Below, piece after piece: positions 33,601-45,600 of a DNA stretch of 64,000 bases (position 1 is its first letter; each line of letters starts with the position of its first letter). This DNA is from Nectonema munidae (taxonomy: Eukaryota; Nematomorpha; Nectonematoida; Nectonematidae). Location: the NCBI GenBank assembly GCA_030549495.1, contig JAUIRK010000121.1, forward strand, positions 806,001 through 870,000. The letters are read 5' to 3'. Position numbers and translations under genes: made by a program. Below the pieces are notes generated by a model, which worked only from the letters and a program-made list of their open reading frames with translations, had not been told where the DNA came from and did not search any database.

Positions 33601-36600
33601 TAAAGCTTAAAATGCTTATCCCTATTAATTAGAGTTACACTAACCAAGCCCGTTGATAGAGGGGAGGTGAGGAGGCAAGGGAGCTAGGCCCCTGGGATTT
33701 ATTTTGCCCATCTGAAACTCCTTTGAAATATATAAATGTATACACTTTCTTATATTCCCGACCCCATTAAAATCAGTTTAACCCCTCCCCTCCTCTTGAT
33801 CAGTTTTATAGAAAAAAGTATTTTCTCTTGTCTGATGATTTTTTCTTAATTCTTTATGAGTATCAGAACTGATCACCTATAGCTCCGATTCCTAGTACTT
33901 ACAAAAATCTAAAACTTTATAAATTTAATTCAAACTCTTCGCTTCCGACTTTGACTTCACTCCACATGCTTACAAAAATTAACCTTTTTTTTAAACCTAA
34001 AATATATTTTTTGATACTTAAAAATAACCGACTCCTGCTCCTAAATTTTATTAGATACCGACTACAACTCCCTACTGTCACCATTTAAAATCTCGGATTT
34101 CCGACTCCCTACCCCTGGTTTCAACTAAAGAACATTTCAAGTTCCAACCATATACACTTTTAGCTTGGTAAAATAATATGTGTTGGCTCTTTGAGTCAAA
34201 AAGTGTTTTCAACCCTAGGAATGATTTTTCCTAAAATTTTTTAGAAAATAGTTATAGCAGTTATAGGCGGGCGTGAGGTGAAATGTAAACAGGGTGGGGC
34301 AATTGAATTAAAAAAAATATAGGTAGATAGTAGTGATGTACCGATTGAAACGGCATAGGCTTGATTGGCATATTTTACATAATCCTCATTGGCTAATTTT
34401 CCGAAGATTACCGATCGTTTGAGTCATGTCTATAAACAAATTAAAGTTTATATTAGCGGTGTCGAAAATCTATAAAAGCATTTGTATTTTATGTATGGCT
34501 ATTTCTGCTTATAACATAAAAAAACTTTCTTTTTACTGACTATTTGTTAGAAACAATATAACCTAAAGATATATTTTACAAGCATCACGATATCTATTGT
34601 CTTGATGTTATGCTTGTCGTGCGAAAATTCGTTTGATTTAATTTCAAGCATTCTCTCAGAAGAAATAATTTTCAAGAAAACAGGGGAGAAAAACTTATGT
34701 TTCTATATTAATATCAATGTAAAATTTAAAACATCAAAATTGTTTTATTTTTCAAAAAATGTTGCTTTAATATTTTTATATGATGTTTAATAAACATATT
34801 TAATAATATAATATCAATTCAAAAGTTCCTAAAACAAACAAATTTCAAAATTAAGTTACATTAATGAAAACAATTGTCCAAGCATTGGTATTTTATTAGG
34901 TAATCAGCATCGACATAAGTGAAAAAAATTCCAATCAGGACTAGGGAGGTACCAATTAATCGGTATCAGTATCGGAATGGGTAATATCGGCCATTTTTTC
35001 AAAAATTGGTATCGGTAAAATAATATAAAAGCCGATTCGATATATTTGTTTAAAAATTAAAATTTAAAAATACAAATGTAAAATTAATTTAAAATTTGGA
35101 AAATTAATTTATCAAATTTTAAATAATTTGAATGGGAAAATATAATTTATCTATTATCAAAAAAATTTCAAACATATTTAAAAAAAAAAAATTATTTTAC
35201 CTTTATTTCAATTTAAAATGTCTTAAGCAAACCAAAACAGTATTGTTTGGAAAATTTATAAAGTAGACAAAATAAAAGTTGTTTGCGATATTTGTGAAAA
35301 AGAAATTTCAGGTGGAGGAAAAAATGAAAACACTTTTACTACCACTAGCATGAAAAGGCATCTTCAAATTCACCATTAAGAGAAGTTAGAAGAAGAAAAG
35401 AAAGTTGAAGATTCAAAAAGAAAACTCAAAAAACTAATCTTTTTACTTTTTTGCCATAAAAAAAGAATAAAAATTGACTACAAAGCTTCAAATTTATGAA
35501 CGCAATAGAATTTTGAATATAGACAGTTTTCAAGCTAAAAAGTGAATATTGCATTGCGCTGACTTTTAACCTTTTTCAATTGTTGAAGATGTAGAATTAA
35601 AAGGACTTATTAAAATGTTTAAACCTAATTATGAATTGTCATCCAGAAAGTACTTCTCATCAGCAGTTTTTTCAGAAATTTATTCAGATGTTTTAAATAA
35701 GTAGAAAATTTCAGTCAGTTTGTCACCCCCTCATTTTCCTTGTAAACTTAGAAAAACTTATTTTCATTCTATATCGTAGCCTGGCAAGTTTTTGATTTCT
35801 CCATTTCCGGGTGCAGTTGACATCATTTATGAAGAACCCTTTATCTTTTAGTTTATTTATTAATTTTTTTAGTTTAAAACTGCCAACCTTATTAATGAAC
35901 ATTTTGAGCGATCATATCCAGTTCTCAAAATTAAACCATTTTCGACTTCTCATACCTCAGCTAATATATGTGAGATAATCAAGGAAGTGATAGATGAATA
36001 TGAAATTCCGGTACATAAAATTCACATGATCATGACAATGCAGCAAACATAGTTGGAAGAGTGGTAAACACTGGTTTTGGAAGTTTGAGATGCTTTATAC
36101 ATCTACTCAGCTAATTATTCAGGATTCAATTTTTGAACAAAAAATATTAAAGATATTATTTTAAGTTGCCGAAAAATAACAGGCCATTTCAATGTCACCA
36201 CCCCTCAATGTGATTTCCAGGGGGCGTATCTTTTTTATAGTATTTATTAGACTTGTTTATCTTTTGAGTAGATTTCCGATATTACTTTTCTTGTTTAAGG
36301 TTAAGCGTTAGAATGAATTTTTAAAATCTATTTTTTCATTAACGTCCATTCTTTGTTATAGTAATGCACAGTTGAGCTATATTTGATCAGAGGCAGTAAT
36401 GTAGCCACATTTGAATAAGAGTCCATGCATTTTTGAGCGAGGCGAATATTTTTTATAGCACATAACTATATAAGAACTCTATAATTTAAAGCTTAAACTG
36501 TTTATCCCTATTAATTACTGTAATCAAGCCCATCGATAAGGGGGAGGGAGAGCTAGGCCCTCTGGGATTTATTTTGCCCATCTGAAACTCATTTGAAATA

Positions 36601-39600
36601 TATAAATGTATACACTTTCTTATATTCCCACCCCCTTTAAAATCAGTTTTTCCTTCCTCCCCATGATAAGTTTTGCCTCCTCGCCTTGATCAGCCCCACC
36701 CCGTACTTGAAGTGGGCGATGGGGCTAATTTAAACAATCAAGTCTTTTATTCTAGAAATCAAATATATAGCATCTTTATCCTTAGATATTCGTTTTATTT
36801 AATGTTTTAGTTTTTTTTCCCTCAATATTTCATAGAATAGTTGGCAATGTTTTACAATTTACTTAAAATTTTTGTTAATAAAACTTAGTACAAATAATAT
36901 CATTTTTATGTAATTTTTAGCGTATAACTTAGGGATTGGAATAGCTAATTTATTTAAATTTAAAGTTTGTAGAAAATTTCTTCCAAAAAACCTTCAATTT
37001 CTATTTAAAATGGCCAAATTTAAATTCATGGCTACATTCCTGTCAATTCATAGATCCATATCCAAAATAAATTTTCAAACAATTTACTTTACTGACTGAA
37101 TATATGTGTAGGTAGAATATGAAGATTATATAAAATGAATCTTTGTTTTTCTTTGTTACTAATCAAGCTTGGTAACATTTGGTTGCTAAAAAATTTTCAT
37201 ATGTAGTGGAGAATCGAATCAGCTTTTAGAGCAATCTTTGCAAGCATGCTTTAATGAAATACACTGTTTTAATGACTTCATAGAAAATATTTTTCAACTC
37301 ATGGAGTATGGTTTTATGGCTCGGCGCATTGGGTATCTATTACATCATGAGATTTTTGCTTGGCCAGATTCCGACTTAATACCATGTGCTGTAAAAAAAT
37401 GTATCACTTTGTCAAGTGTTTTCTTACAGTTGTTCTATTGCTAAGTTTTGGAAAATAAAAAATTGTCTACCAGGTTTCTGTCATATACATAGTGTACGTA
37501 AACGCAAGGCTGGGGCACGTTTGCAGCATCCATCGTTCATCAATCTGAGCAAAAAAGTTAAAAATCGAATTCCAAATCAATAAAACCATGTCTGACATGT
37601 CATCAGACATCTATTAGTCTTCTAACGGTATCGTTTAAAAAGAAGATATGTTTCAAATTTACAACTACTTAACACATTCAATATATCTTTGCAGGAAGGT
37701 AATATCAACTGTTGTTCTATGTTGTGAGACTTTTTGACAACAGATATTTTCTTGAAACTTTTCAAACCATACTTAATATTTTGCAAAAACATTCTTGTTA
37801 TTTATCCAATAGGAATTTGTGCAATCGTTCAGCCAACACTTTAATTTACCGAACTCGAGTGCTTCACTACCAGCGCAATCTTCATTTGACGGGCTTTAGA
37901 AAAGTGGACAACACTTCAGAACACAAAAGACACGTATGTTCCTATTCCCCACCAGGCGTTAATGCAGTAAAACGAAATTTTTAGTGTGAGGCGTCATATT
38001 TCTTTTTTTTTTTAGCAATTAAGAAAAATGCACATTTACAAATTAGGCATGAAAAGCAATAAAAGAAAAAAATAGCACTCAATTCAAAGACTAACTTATT
38101 TGTTCTTTTTAAGATATAAATCTGGTACTGAAGGTGGTCCATTAAATTAGTGATAAAATAAAGAGGTGAACACTAAAATAAATAATTTATTGAGCAATTA
38201 AAATTTTTAAATGTAAATTTTCGCCGACAGTCGGCTTTTGTTATATGTATGTTATATTATATGTTTTAATCCTCCGTCACTCTTTGCCTCAAGCTACATC
38301 GTTCTCTCCCGCTTACCCATAATCCCAATATATTTTGAATAAGTTTGAAAAAGCCGACTATCGGTGAAAATTAACATTTTAAAAATTTTAAGTGATTAAT
38401 AAATTATTTATTTTAGTGTTCTTTTTAAATTTGATTTATTGGCAAAAATGGCAAATGACCTAATATGGTGCTGCCTAATCAGTATTCCCTTCTCGATCCC
38501 CATGGAACTTCTTCGCGGCACGCAGAATCCAGTTTGAAAACCACTGAGCTAGAAGGTTGATGCAATCAGAATTACAAACAAAGTTATTTGACTTCATAAA
38601 ATCTGTGCAGTTGTGGTGGGATTAAGAGCTTATAGTGCAAGTATAATGTCGGGTAATAATGGTGGTGTGTTGTTCATTAGACAAAAAAAATTTCATAAAA
38701 AAGAAAAAGTTTGCCCCCCCCCCATTTTGAATATGTGCGCCTTTGGTTTATTTGCACGATTATTGAAGCTGGCAAACAAATTACTTTCATTTTCTCCTTC
38801 TTCAAATGAAAGACTTTTAAGTGTTGGAGGAAACATCTTTACACCACAAAGAAACCGACTTACATCTCAGGTTGGAGAAAAATTAATATTTACGAATTTT
38901 AACTATTGAAATAGATAAAATTTAAATAAGAAAACATTTAGCCTCGTATTTTTTATTTTTTAAAGCCTTTATATGAAAAAGCCAATTTAAGTTTTGTTAT
39001 AAATTTATATGTCGTGAGGTAAAATATTTTGAGGATGTCGATGTATGTCCCTGATCTATTGGCAAAATTATTTACAAAATTATGGGAAGACAGGGTATGG
39101 ACATCAGTATCGGTATCGGAAACAGTGAATGACAATAAAAATATATCGGTATTGGTTAAAATTCTGGAATCGGTACATCCCAGGGGCGCACATCCGGGGG
39201 GGGCGAAAATGACCTTCGCCCCCCCCCCCCCCCCCCCCCCCCAATAATTACCTATAAGTAAGAGTTGCTGCTTGTTTATAAATCATGTATGATGATCATG
39301 ATATCTATGTATGAATCATGTATGAAGAATGGAGACTTTCGAATCAATCAAACATCACATGTCAAGCTGCTCTGAAATTCCTATCGAACATATTTTACAG
39401 ACGATGCGTGAGAGCTATATAATAATAATCCATTGCTTCAATATGCACACAATAAGTCAGCAATGTTTATCACAGTGTCTCCTCTTTATAGTATTTTTGG
39501 GCAAACACATGTTGATGATCCACTAGATTTTCTCATCTTCTGTCACAGTGATTCTATTTCTCATTCTGTCTGCTCTGTTTTTCTCTTACGCTTTCTCTGC

Positions 39601-42600
39601 TAAAACTCAATCATTCACTCAAGCTCTCTTATTTCATTCAAGCCCTCTTCTCTTGTTAAGCTCTCCTATCTCATTCAGCTTTCTTCTCTCCAGTGACGTA
39701 GCTAGGCTGGGGCATGAGGGGCCGTGCCCACACTCCTATGTACCGCATGGTGCCCCATGCATCTTATGCGATATCAGTTTTTAAAATTTCTCCAATGAAA
39801 GGGTCAAGAATGTATAAATAATGTTGCGCAAGTTTTTTGTTTTTAAATTGTGCCCTTCTATCAACTTTTTTTTGGCTACACCACTGCTTCTGTCTAATGT
39901 GCATTTAGAGTAAAATTAAAATAGTTTTCAATCGTTACAATTTTATATCAATGAATATTGTTAAATTCTTTATCACTACGTTTGTTACATTTTGTAACAT
40001 TTGAAAACTTGAATTTTTTCAAGTCAAGAAATTTTTTTCAATAGTTATTTGGGAATGAATATTTTGACTATCTATTCAGTTTAAAAGCAAGAATACTCTA
40101 TTTGCTTAATATTTGGGCAGAGATATTTTTTATAATGTTCGATTGTTAAATTTTATAAATAACACTACATAATTAATTAAATCATTTTTTTAAAGAAAAT
40201 TTGTTGATTATTATAACAAAAATATAATATCCAAACAAAATGTTTGAGTTGTTAAAAATGTACCTGATCTATTTATGACAGCTGTCAGAATTTTATTTGT
40301 AGACAGAAATATTCAAAAAAACGCAATGATTTTCTTTTCTCGTATACTTTGATTTATGTTAGTTTGGTCCTCGGACATTTCACCCCATTATTTTCATAAG
40401 ACAGTTCGTCCCATTATTTTCATAAGACAGTTCGTCCCGTGGACAATTCGCCCCATTATTTTCATAAGACATTTTGTTTCATGGACAATTCGCCCCGTTT
40501 TTTTCATGAGACATTTTGTCTCATGGACAATTCTAAAAAATTAAGAGATAAAATGATTAATTTGAAATAATTTAATAAAGATAAAATAAACAATATAAAT
40601 TTTTTTAATAATTTTACACATATAATAAGCAAAGATGGATGAAACAAATAGCCTATGAGACAATTTGTCAGGGGGGCAAATTGTTTATGGGGCGAAATGT
40701 CTGTCGACCTTTCTTTATGCCTCCTATTATTTTGAAATTTTTCTGAGAACAGACGTTTCCATTTTAAAATAGTGAAAATTGCTTTATTAGTATATTTTGT
40801 TTCCTTCTCTCTTATGTTAATTATGTAACAAAATTTTCAATTTTGAGTAAAAGGTAAGGTGCAGCGGGTTTATTTTCATTGACAAGGCACTGATGTACCG
40901 CTTATGTCAAACTGAACAAATTCGTATCGATGAGGAATCGAATCCAGAGGCTTCCGTGCTGAGTACATCATCTTAACCAACCTGCCATGCCAAACATAGA
41001 GTATGCTGTAGAGGATACGTCAAATTAGTTTTCAAAAAATGTAAGTTATGCTCTAAAAATTTTTTAGTTTTTGTTGAAGCTCTATAACTTTTTCTGATAG
41101 ACTTTTTTCCCTTAAAAGTTATTATAAAAGGCAAATCATTGCAGAATGTTAAGTTATTTTACTTTTTGTAGCTTGTATCAATTTAGCTTTTAAACTATTT
41201 TTGAATGATGCTTAGTAAAATGAAATAATGCGCCATCTTAATTTTTTGTTTGCACAATTAGAACTTCATTTTATACCCTTGCCCCTGAATCAATAACATT
41301 TTTCTATATAAACATCGCATGGTGTCTAGTAGACTCTTTGCCTTTAGACTACATTCACTCATATAAACTATCCAACCTTCAGTTATTTGTTTTCTCTATG
41401 AATCAAATATCCTTTAATCAATTCCTGTAATGTGCCTGGTAGACTACTTCATTTTTCAAATGAAAAGCCTCTTCCACCCCCTAACAATTTTGGATTTTTT
41501 TAAACTTGTGTATATAAGTTGGTTGTAGGTAAAAATGCCCCCAATTAAAAAGTAGGAAAAAATGGCCCCTAATTTTTGATTTTCTGGATTTTTTTAATTA
41601 TATAAATATTTTTATTTGGTACCGTTTTGAAAGGCTAAATTTCTAAAATTTCTTAATCTATAGGGTTTTTTTCTTTATAAAGTTCTTGAAAACAATAGCA
41701 AAGGTGCAGATTTGTGGGAATGTGTTCTTAAAATCAGTTAAAACACAAATTATATTTAGAAAGTGTTCTGATACACACAAAGTCCAAAAATATTTGATTT
41801 TATAAAAAAAATTTTGTATTTAAAAAATTGTCGTATGCTGAGTTTTTTAGTTTACTTTAATTAAATTTTAAATGTTTTAGATGAAAAGTTGACTTTTTGT
41901 TTTTTTTTACAAAAAAATTTTTATTTGACATATCTTTTAAAAAAAATATTTTTTTTAACTTTAATTAATAATTTTTTGAATTTTTTTGTGTTGAGGCATT
42001 TTTTCTTAATTTTAAATTTAGGCATTTTTTCCTACTTTTTAATAGGGGCATTTTTTCTGCGCACCATATTCGATATGCAAATTTAATTTAAATATTTTCG
42101 CTGGAAGTATAGTATTTAAATTCACCAATTTTGTAAAAAAAATATAAAGTAGTCTTATAAATTTAGGACTTTAGGTATGCGCTGAATACACTCTATTTTA
42201 AAGGATTGCTTGAATATTTGGTCTCCCGTAGTATTTCCAGACCACTAATTTTGAAAATTGCAACAAAAAAAATTTCGCCCCCCCCCCCCAATAATTTTGA
42301 GGATGTGCGCCCCTGGTACATCCCTAATATCCCTGGGGTCTAATCGCCATGCCACAGAGGCCTCCGATTAGTACATCACGAATAGATAGATATACATATA
42401 TAACTTACAACAACTTTGGAAAGAACATTTATACGGTTTTTCACCAGTATGTGTTCTCATGTGCTTGGACAAATCTCCACTGGTTACAAAGGCTTTTCCA
42501 CACTTAACAAACCTGCACGAATAAGGTCGTTCTTTGGTATGCGTCCTTTTATGACAAGAGAGCGCATATTTAGTGGCGAAGGAAGTTTTGCAAAAGGTGC

Positions 42601-45600
42601 AAGGAAACGGCTTTTCACCGGTGTGAGTTCGAATGTGGGTGTTGAAGGACGCAGCCGAGTTAAAAGCATAAACACATTTGTCGCATTGAAACTTATGGCT
42701 TGCTTTGGTAGATGAAACTACTGCTCTTCGTCTCTTCGGAACACACTCTTCCGTAAAACTTGAATCAAAAGAATGATATATAGGGAAGAGAAGTAGGGCG
42801 TAATGAGTAAGGTGAATATTTACATATTTGTTTAAAAGCTAATAAATTTTTACTATAAAGGTATATCATTAATCACAAAAAACTTCCCTAATGGTGTTTC
42901 GAAAGGCTCCGCCTTGACTCCAACATTATTTAGCCTATACATGCACGATATACCAACCCCCCCCCCCACCAGACAATATCTACATCTTATCATATGCAGA
43001 AGATCTATCAATTATATCCACTCTTAAAGATGCAGGTACATGTTCCACTCAGGCACAAACTTATATAACATAACTTGAAAGCAAGCTACCACAAAACCGA
43101 CTCAAAATAACATCAACCAAGTACCAAGTCCTCCAGCACGCTTCTCACAAGCCACAACAAAGAACATTAACGTAAACCAACTGCGACGCTAAACAACATT
43201 ACGATAGCATACAAGCATGAAACAAAAATACTACGACCACAAAATGCAGACCCAGGGCCTAAGCACTAACAGCCAAAACATTCGGTCAAAAGAAAGAAAC
43301 CCTCACGTTTGTTTACAAGCAGCACATACGTTTAGTAATGGACTACGCTAGCACAGATTCGGCTTCTACCATATAGAACGCAGAGTTAAATAAATTGCAA
43401 AAAGTAAAAAACACTGCACTCAGAGTCATATTGGGAAACACCCAATCAATACCTACAGAATTCATTTACACGCAGAAACAAAGATTCTTTCAACATTTTT
43501 ACATGAGAGGCGCACAATTCCTAGCCTAAGTAACAAACATTAAAAAGACAGCCCATGCCTAATACCTCAAAGATCACCCTCCTACTCACAGACAAGTAAT
43601 AAACAAAACATCAGTAAAAAACATCAACACAGACACTTCACCAGACAAGCTCTTACGAATTTTGCTGACAAAATACTGGGAACTCCAACAATCACGATAA
43701 GCAATACAGAAATACAGCTCTGCAGGGCGGAAAGAGTACACCTTATAAGATTCCGCTGTGGTCACCACAGAGCACTAAACACTTACAAACATCGAATAGG
43801 CAAGACCCACACAGACCTTTGTCCTTTTTGTCAAAGCAGTCCACAAACAGTCAGACATATTATAGAACATTGCAATTACTTAGAAGCCCTTAGACAATTT
43901 TCCAACATCAACAATGTCAAACAGCTATGGACAAAACCTACAAGCGTGATTGGTTACCTGTCTTCTTGGTGCGGGGTTTTTGGAATGACAGAGCGCAGGG
44001 AACTACAACTAATTTTGGTAGGTTACACTTTCAAACTACTAAACTTTACTAATTCATTAGTGGAATTATGGGTAAGAGCCTTTAATAATTTAGTTAGTTA
44101 GTGTAGCCAAGTTCTCATACTAATTTAATTAGTAGTTACACTTAGGCTTAGAAAAACCTTGCTGATTCATTAGTGAAACGTTTGACAAGAGCGTTTGCCA
44201 ATTTATTAAGTGGAACTAATATTTTTTCTCATACTGAAAAAAATGTAGTAGCTGATAATATATAAAGCGTGACACTTATATAGTTTTAGCCTAATTTAAA
44301 ATTTTAATATCTATTTCAATAAATTTAAAATCTTTAATAATTTTAAGTTCTTTTTAAAAAAATCAGAAGTAAAAACTCTCTTTCACGCGTAACTTCATTA
44401 TATAGAGGCAGAGAGAGATAATTGTTTGTTTGTTTGTTTGCTTTCAAAACAAAAAAACTCTTCGCGACGAAACAACCATTCGACAAAAAGGCTGTTCGAC
44501 CAAATATCCATTCGACAAATCGTTCTGCAACGATATGTCTGGCGAAGAAGTGTCCGGGGACGAAACGTCCGTCTACAAAACATGGGGGCATCCTCTCAAC
44601 TATATATTAACTTTACTAGTTGAAAATGTAGTAAATTTCTCTTAGCACCTTACTATTTAGGCAATTTTTTTTAATGAATTATTTTTCCAGAGATTTCTAT
44701 AAAACTCTTCCTAGTAGCCTTCTGAGTTTAAAATATGCTCTATCTTCGTGTAAATTAGAGATACAAATAGAATTGAGTAAAAAGGCTATTTTATAGTCTT
44801 TACCATTATCATTTTTGCCAATTTCATCCCTTCGTCTTTGAACATGTTTTTCTCCAAATACGGAAGTAAAAGGCAGATAAAAGAGAATACAGATCAAAAA
44901 TCTAGATCTTAAAACCAAGATACGTAAAACGACAATTTCTCAAAATTTTATTTAAAATAAGCTTAGACTAGTGTACACGAATTTATGGTAATCTACCTCG
45001 ATTATATCGTTTTTTCAATAGACTTTTCAAACATTGGCAAATCGAAGAGAGGCATTAACCCTATGAGGGCCAGAATTTTTAAAACTAATCGTCTGTTTTT
45101 TTCAATGGAATTTTATCTAAATTGATCAGGACCACGCTCCCCTTTCTGTTATAGCATGTAATAAAAAGGTTGTGTTGCATTCAATTCAAGGTTGTGGGAC
45201 AGGAGATCTTAAAGGGACAGGAGTCAAAGTCGAAATTTAATAAAATTTAGGAGTTGAAGTGAGATTTTATTAGGAGGTTTGAACAATAAGTTTAATTTTT
45301 GAAAGCATATAGTGTCCCTTCTTTACATAAAAACGGAAGTAAGAGCTGGCCTAAATATTTTAAATTTTAAAGTATACGAAGTTGGAATCAGATATTTTTC
45401 CTCCGACTCAACAAACCTACTAGACTATTCCGTTTTAGTTTGCCACAGTGGCGGATCCAATAGGGGGGGGGGGCTCATAGGCCTAGCCCCCTATGAAAAA
45501 TGGCTTCAAAAATTACCATTACTAATTTTGCTTTTTCCTAAAACAATACTTGTTGGTAGTAGATTACGTTTATATCAACGATATGACAAGTCGAATTTTA

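Larger units (their letters stand above)
39181..42315. mobile_element. Non-autonomous hAT transposon with exact 8-bp duplication
   Basis: Starts CAGGGGCGCACATCC and ends GGATGTGCGCCCCTG, perfect inverted termini. It is flanked by GTACATCC at 39173-39180 and again at 42316-42323. Long C tracts sit just inside both ends (39219-39242, about 42281-42291). It encodes no transposase. It carries nested elements: a 196-bp MITE (39691), a second MITE (40366) and a SINE (40851). It landed within the terminal repeat of an older hAT. Confidence 0.92.
34942..42326 (+). mobile_element. Large decayed hAT transposon with nested insertions
   Basis: Ends TAGGGAGGTACCAATTAATC and, at the right, GGAATCGGTACATCC...CTA (interrupted by the 39181-42315 element) are inverted copies of a TAGGGATGTACCGAT-type hAT terminus. 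Inside, on the plus strand: a BED-type finger [14 protein letters not shown]...MKRHLQIHH at about 35280-35380, [17 protein letters not shown] at ~35570, [13 protein letters not shown] at ~36075, and a hATC dimerisation end [20 protein letters not shown] at 38795-38860. It has many breaks. The flanking 8 bp do not match at the two ends, so the left limit is uncertain. It occupies intron 2 of the ZNF143-like gene. Confidence 0.7.

Noticed and set aside
39548-39784. 78-residue frame with a hydrophobic start as a secreted protein
   Set aside because: Half of it runs through the 196-bp hAT MITE; it is a chance frame in T/C-rich DNA.
40380-40540. Regularly spaced repeats (CATTATTTTCATAAGACA) that resemble a CRISPR array
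   Set aside because: Spacing is uneven, the spacers are themselves near-copies, the segment lies inside a MITE with inverted ends, and the DNA is eukaryotic.
34942-42326. Matching 8-bp duplication for the outer hAT
   Set aside because: The 8 bases outside the two proposed ends (ATCAGGAC and ATATCCCT) do not match, so the outer limits stay uncertain even though the ends are inverted copies.
42416-42715. 99-residue plus-strand open frame
   Set aside because: It is the antisense of the ZNF143-like finger exon; the minus strand gives perfect C2H2 fingers with splice sites.
44422-44645. Three overlapping plus-strand frames (and two minus) in the same 200 bp
   Set aside because: Open in many frames because the DNA is a simple foldback-type repeat; not coding.
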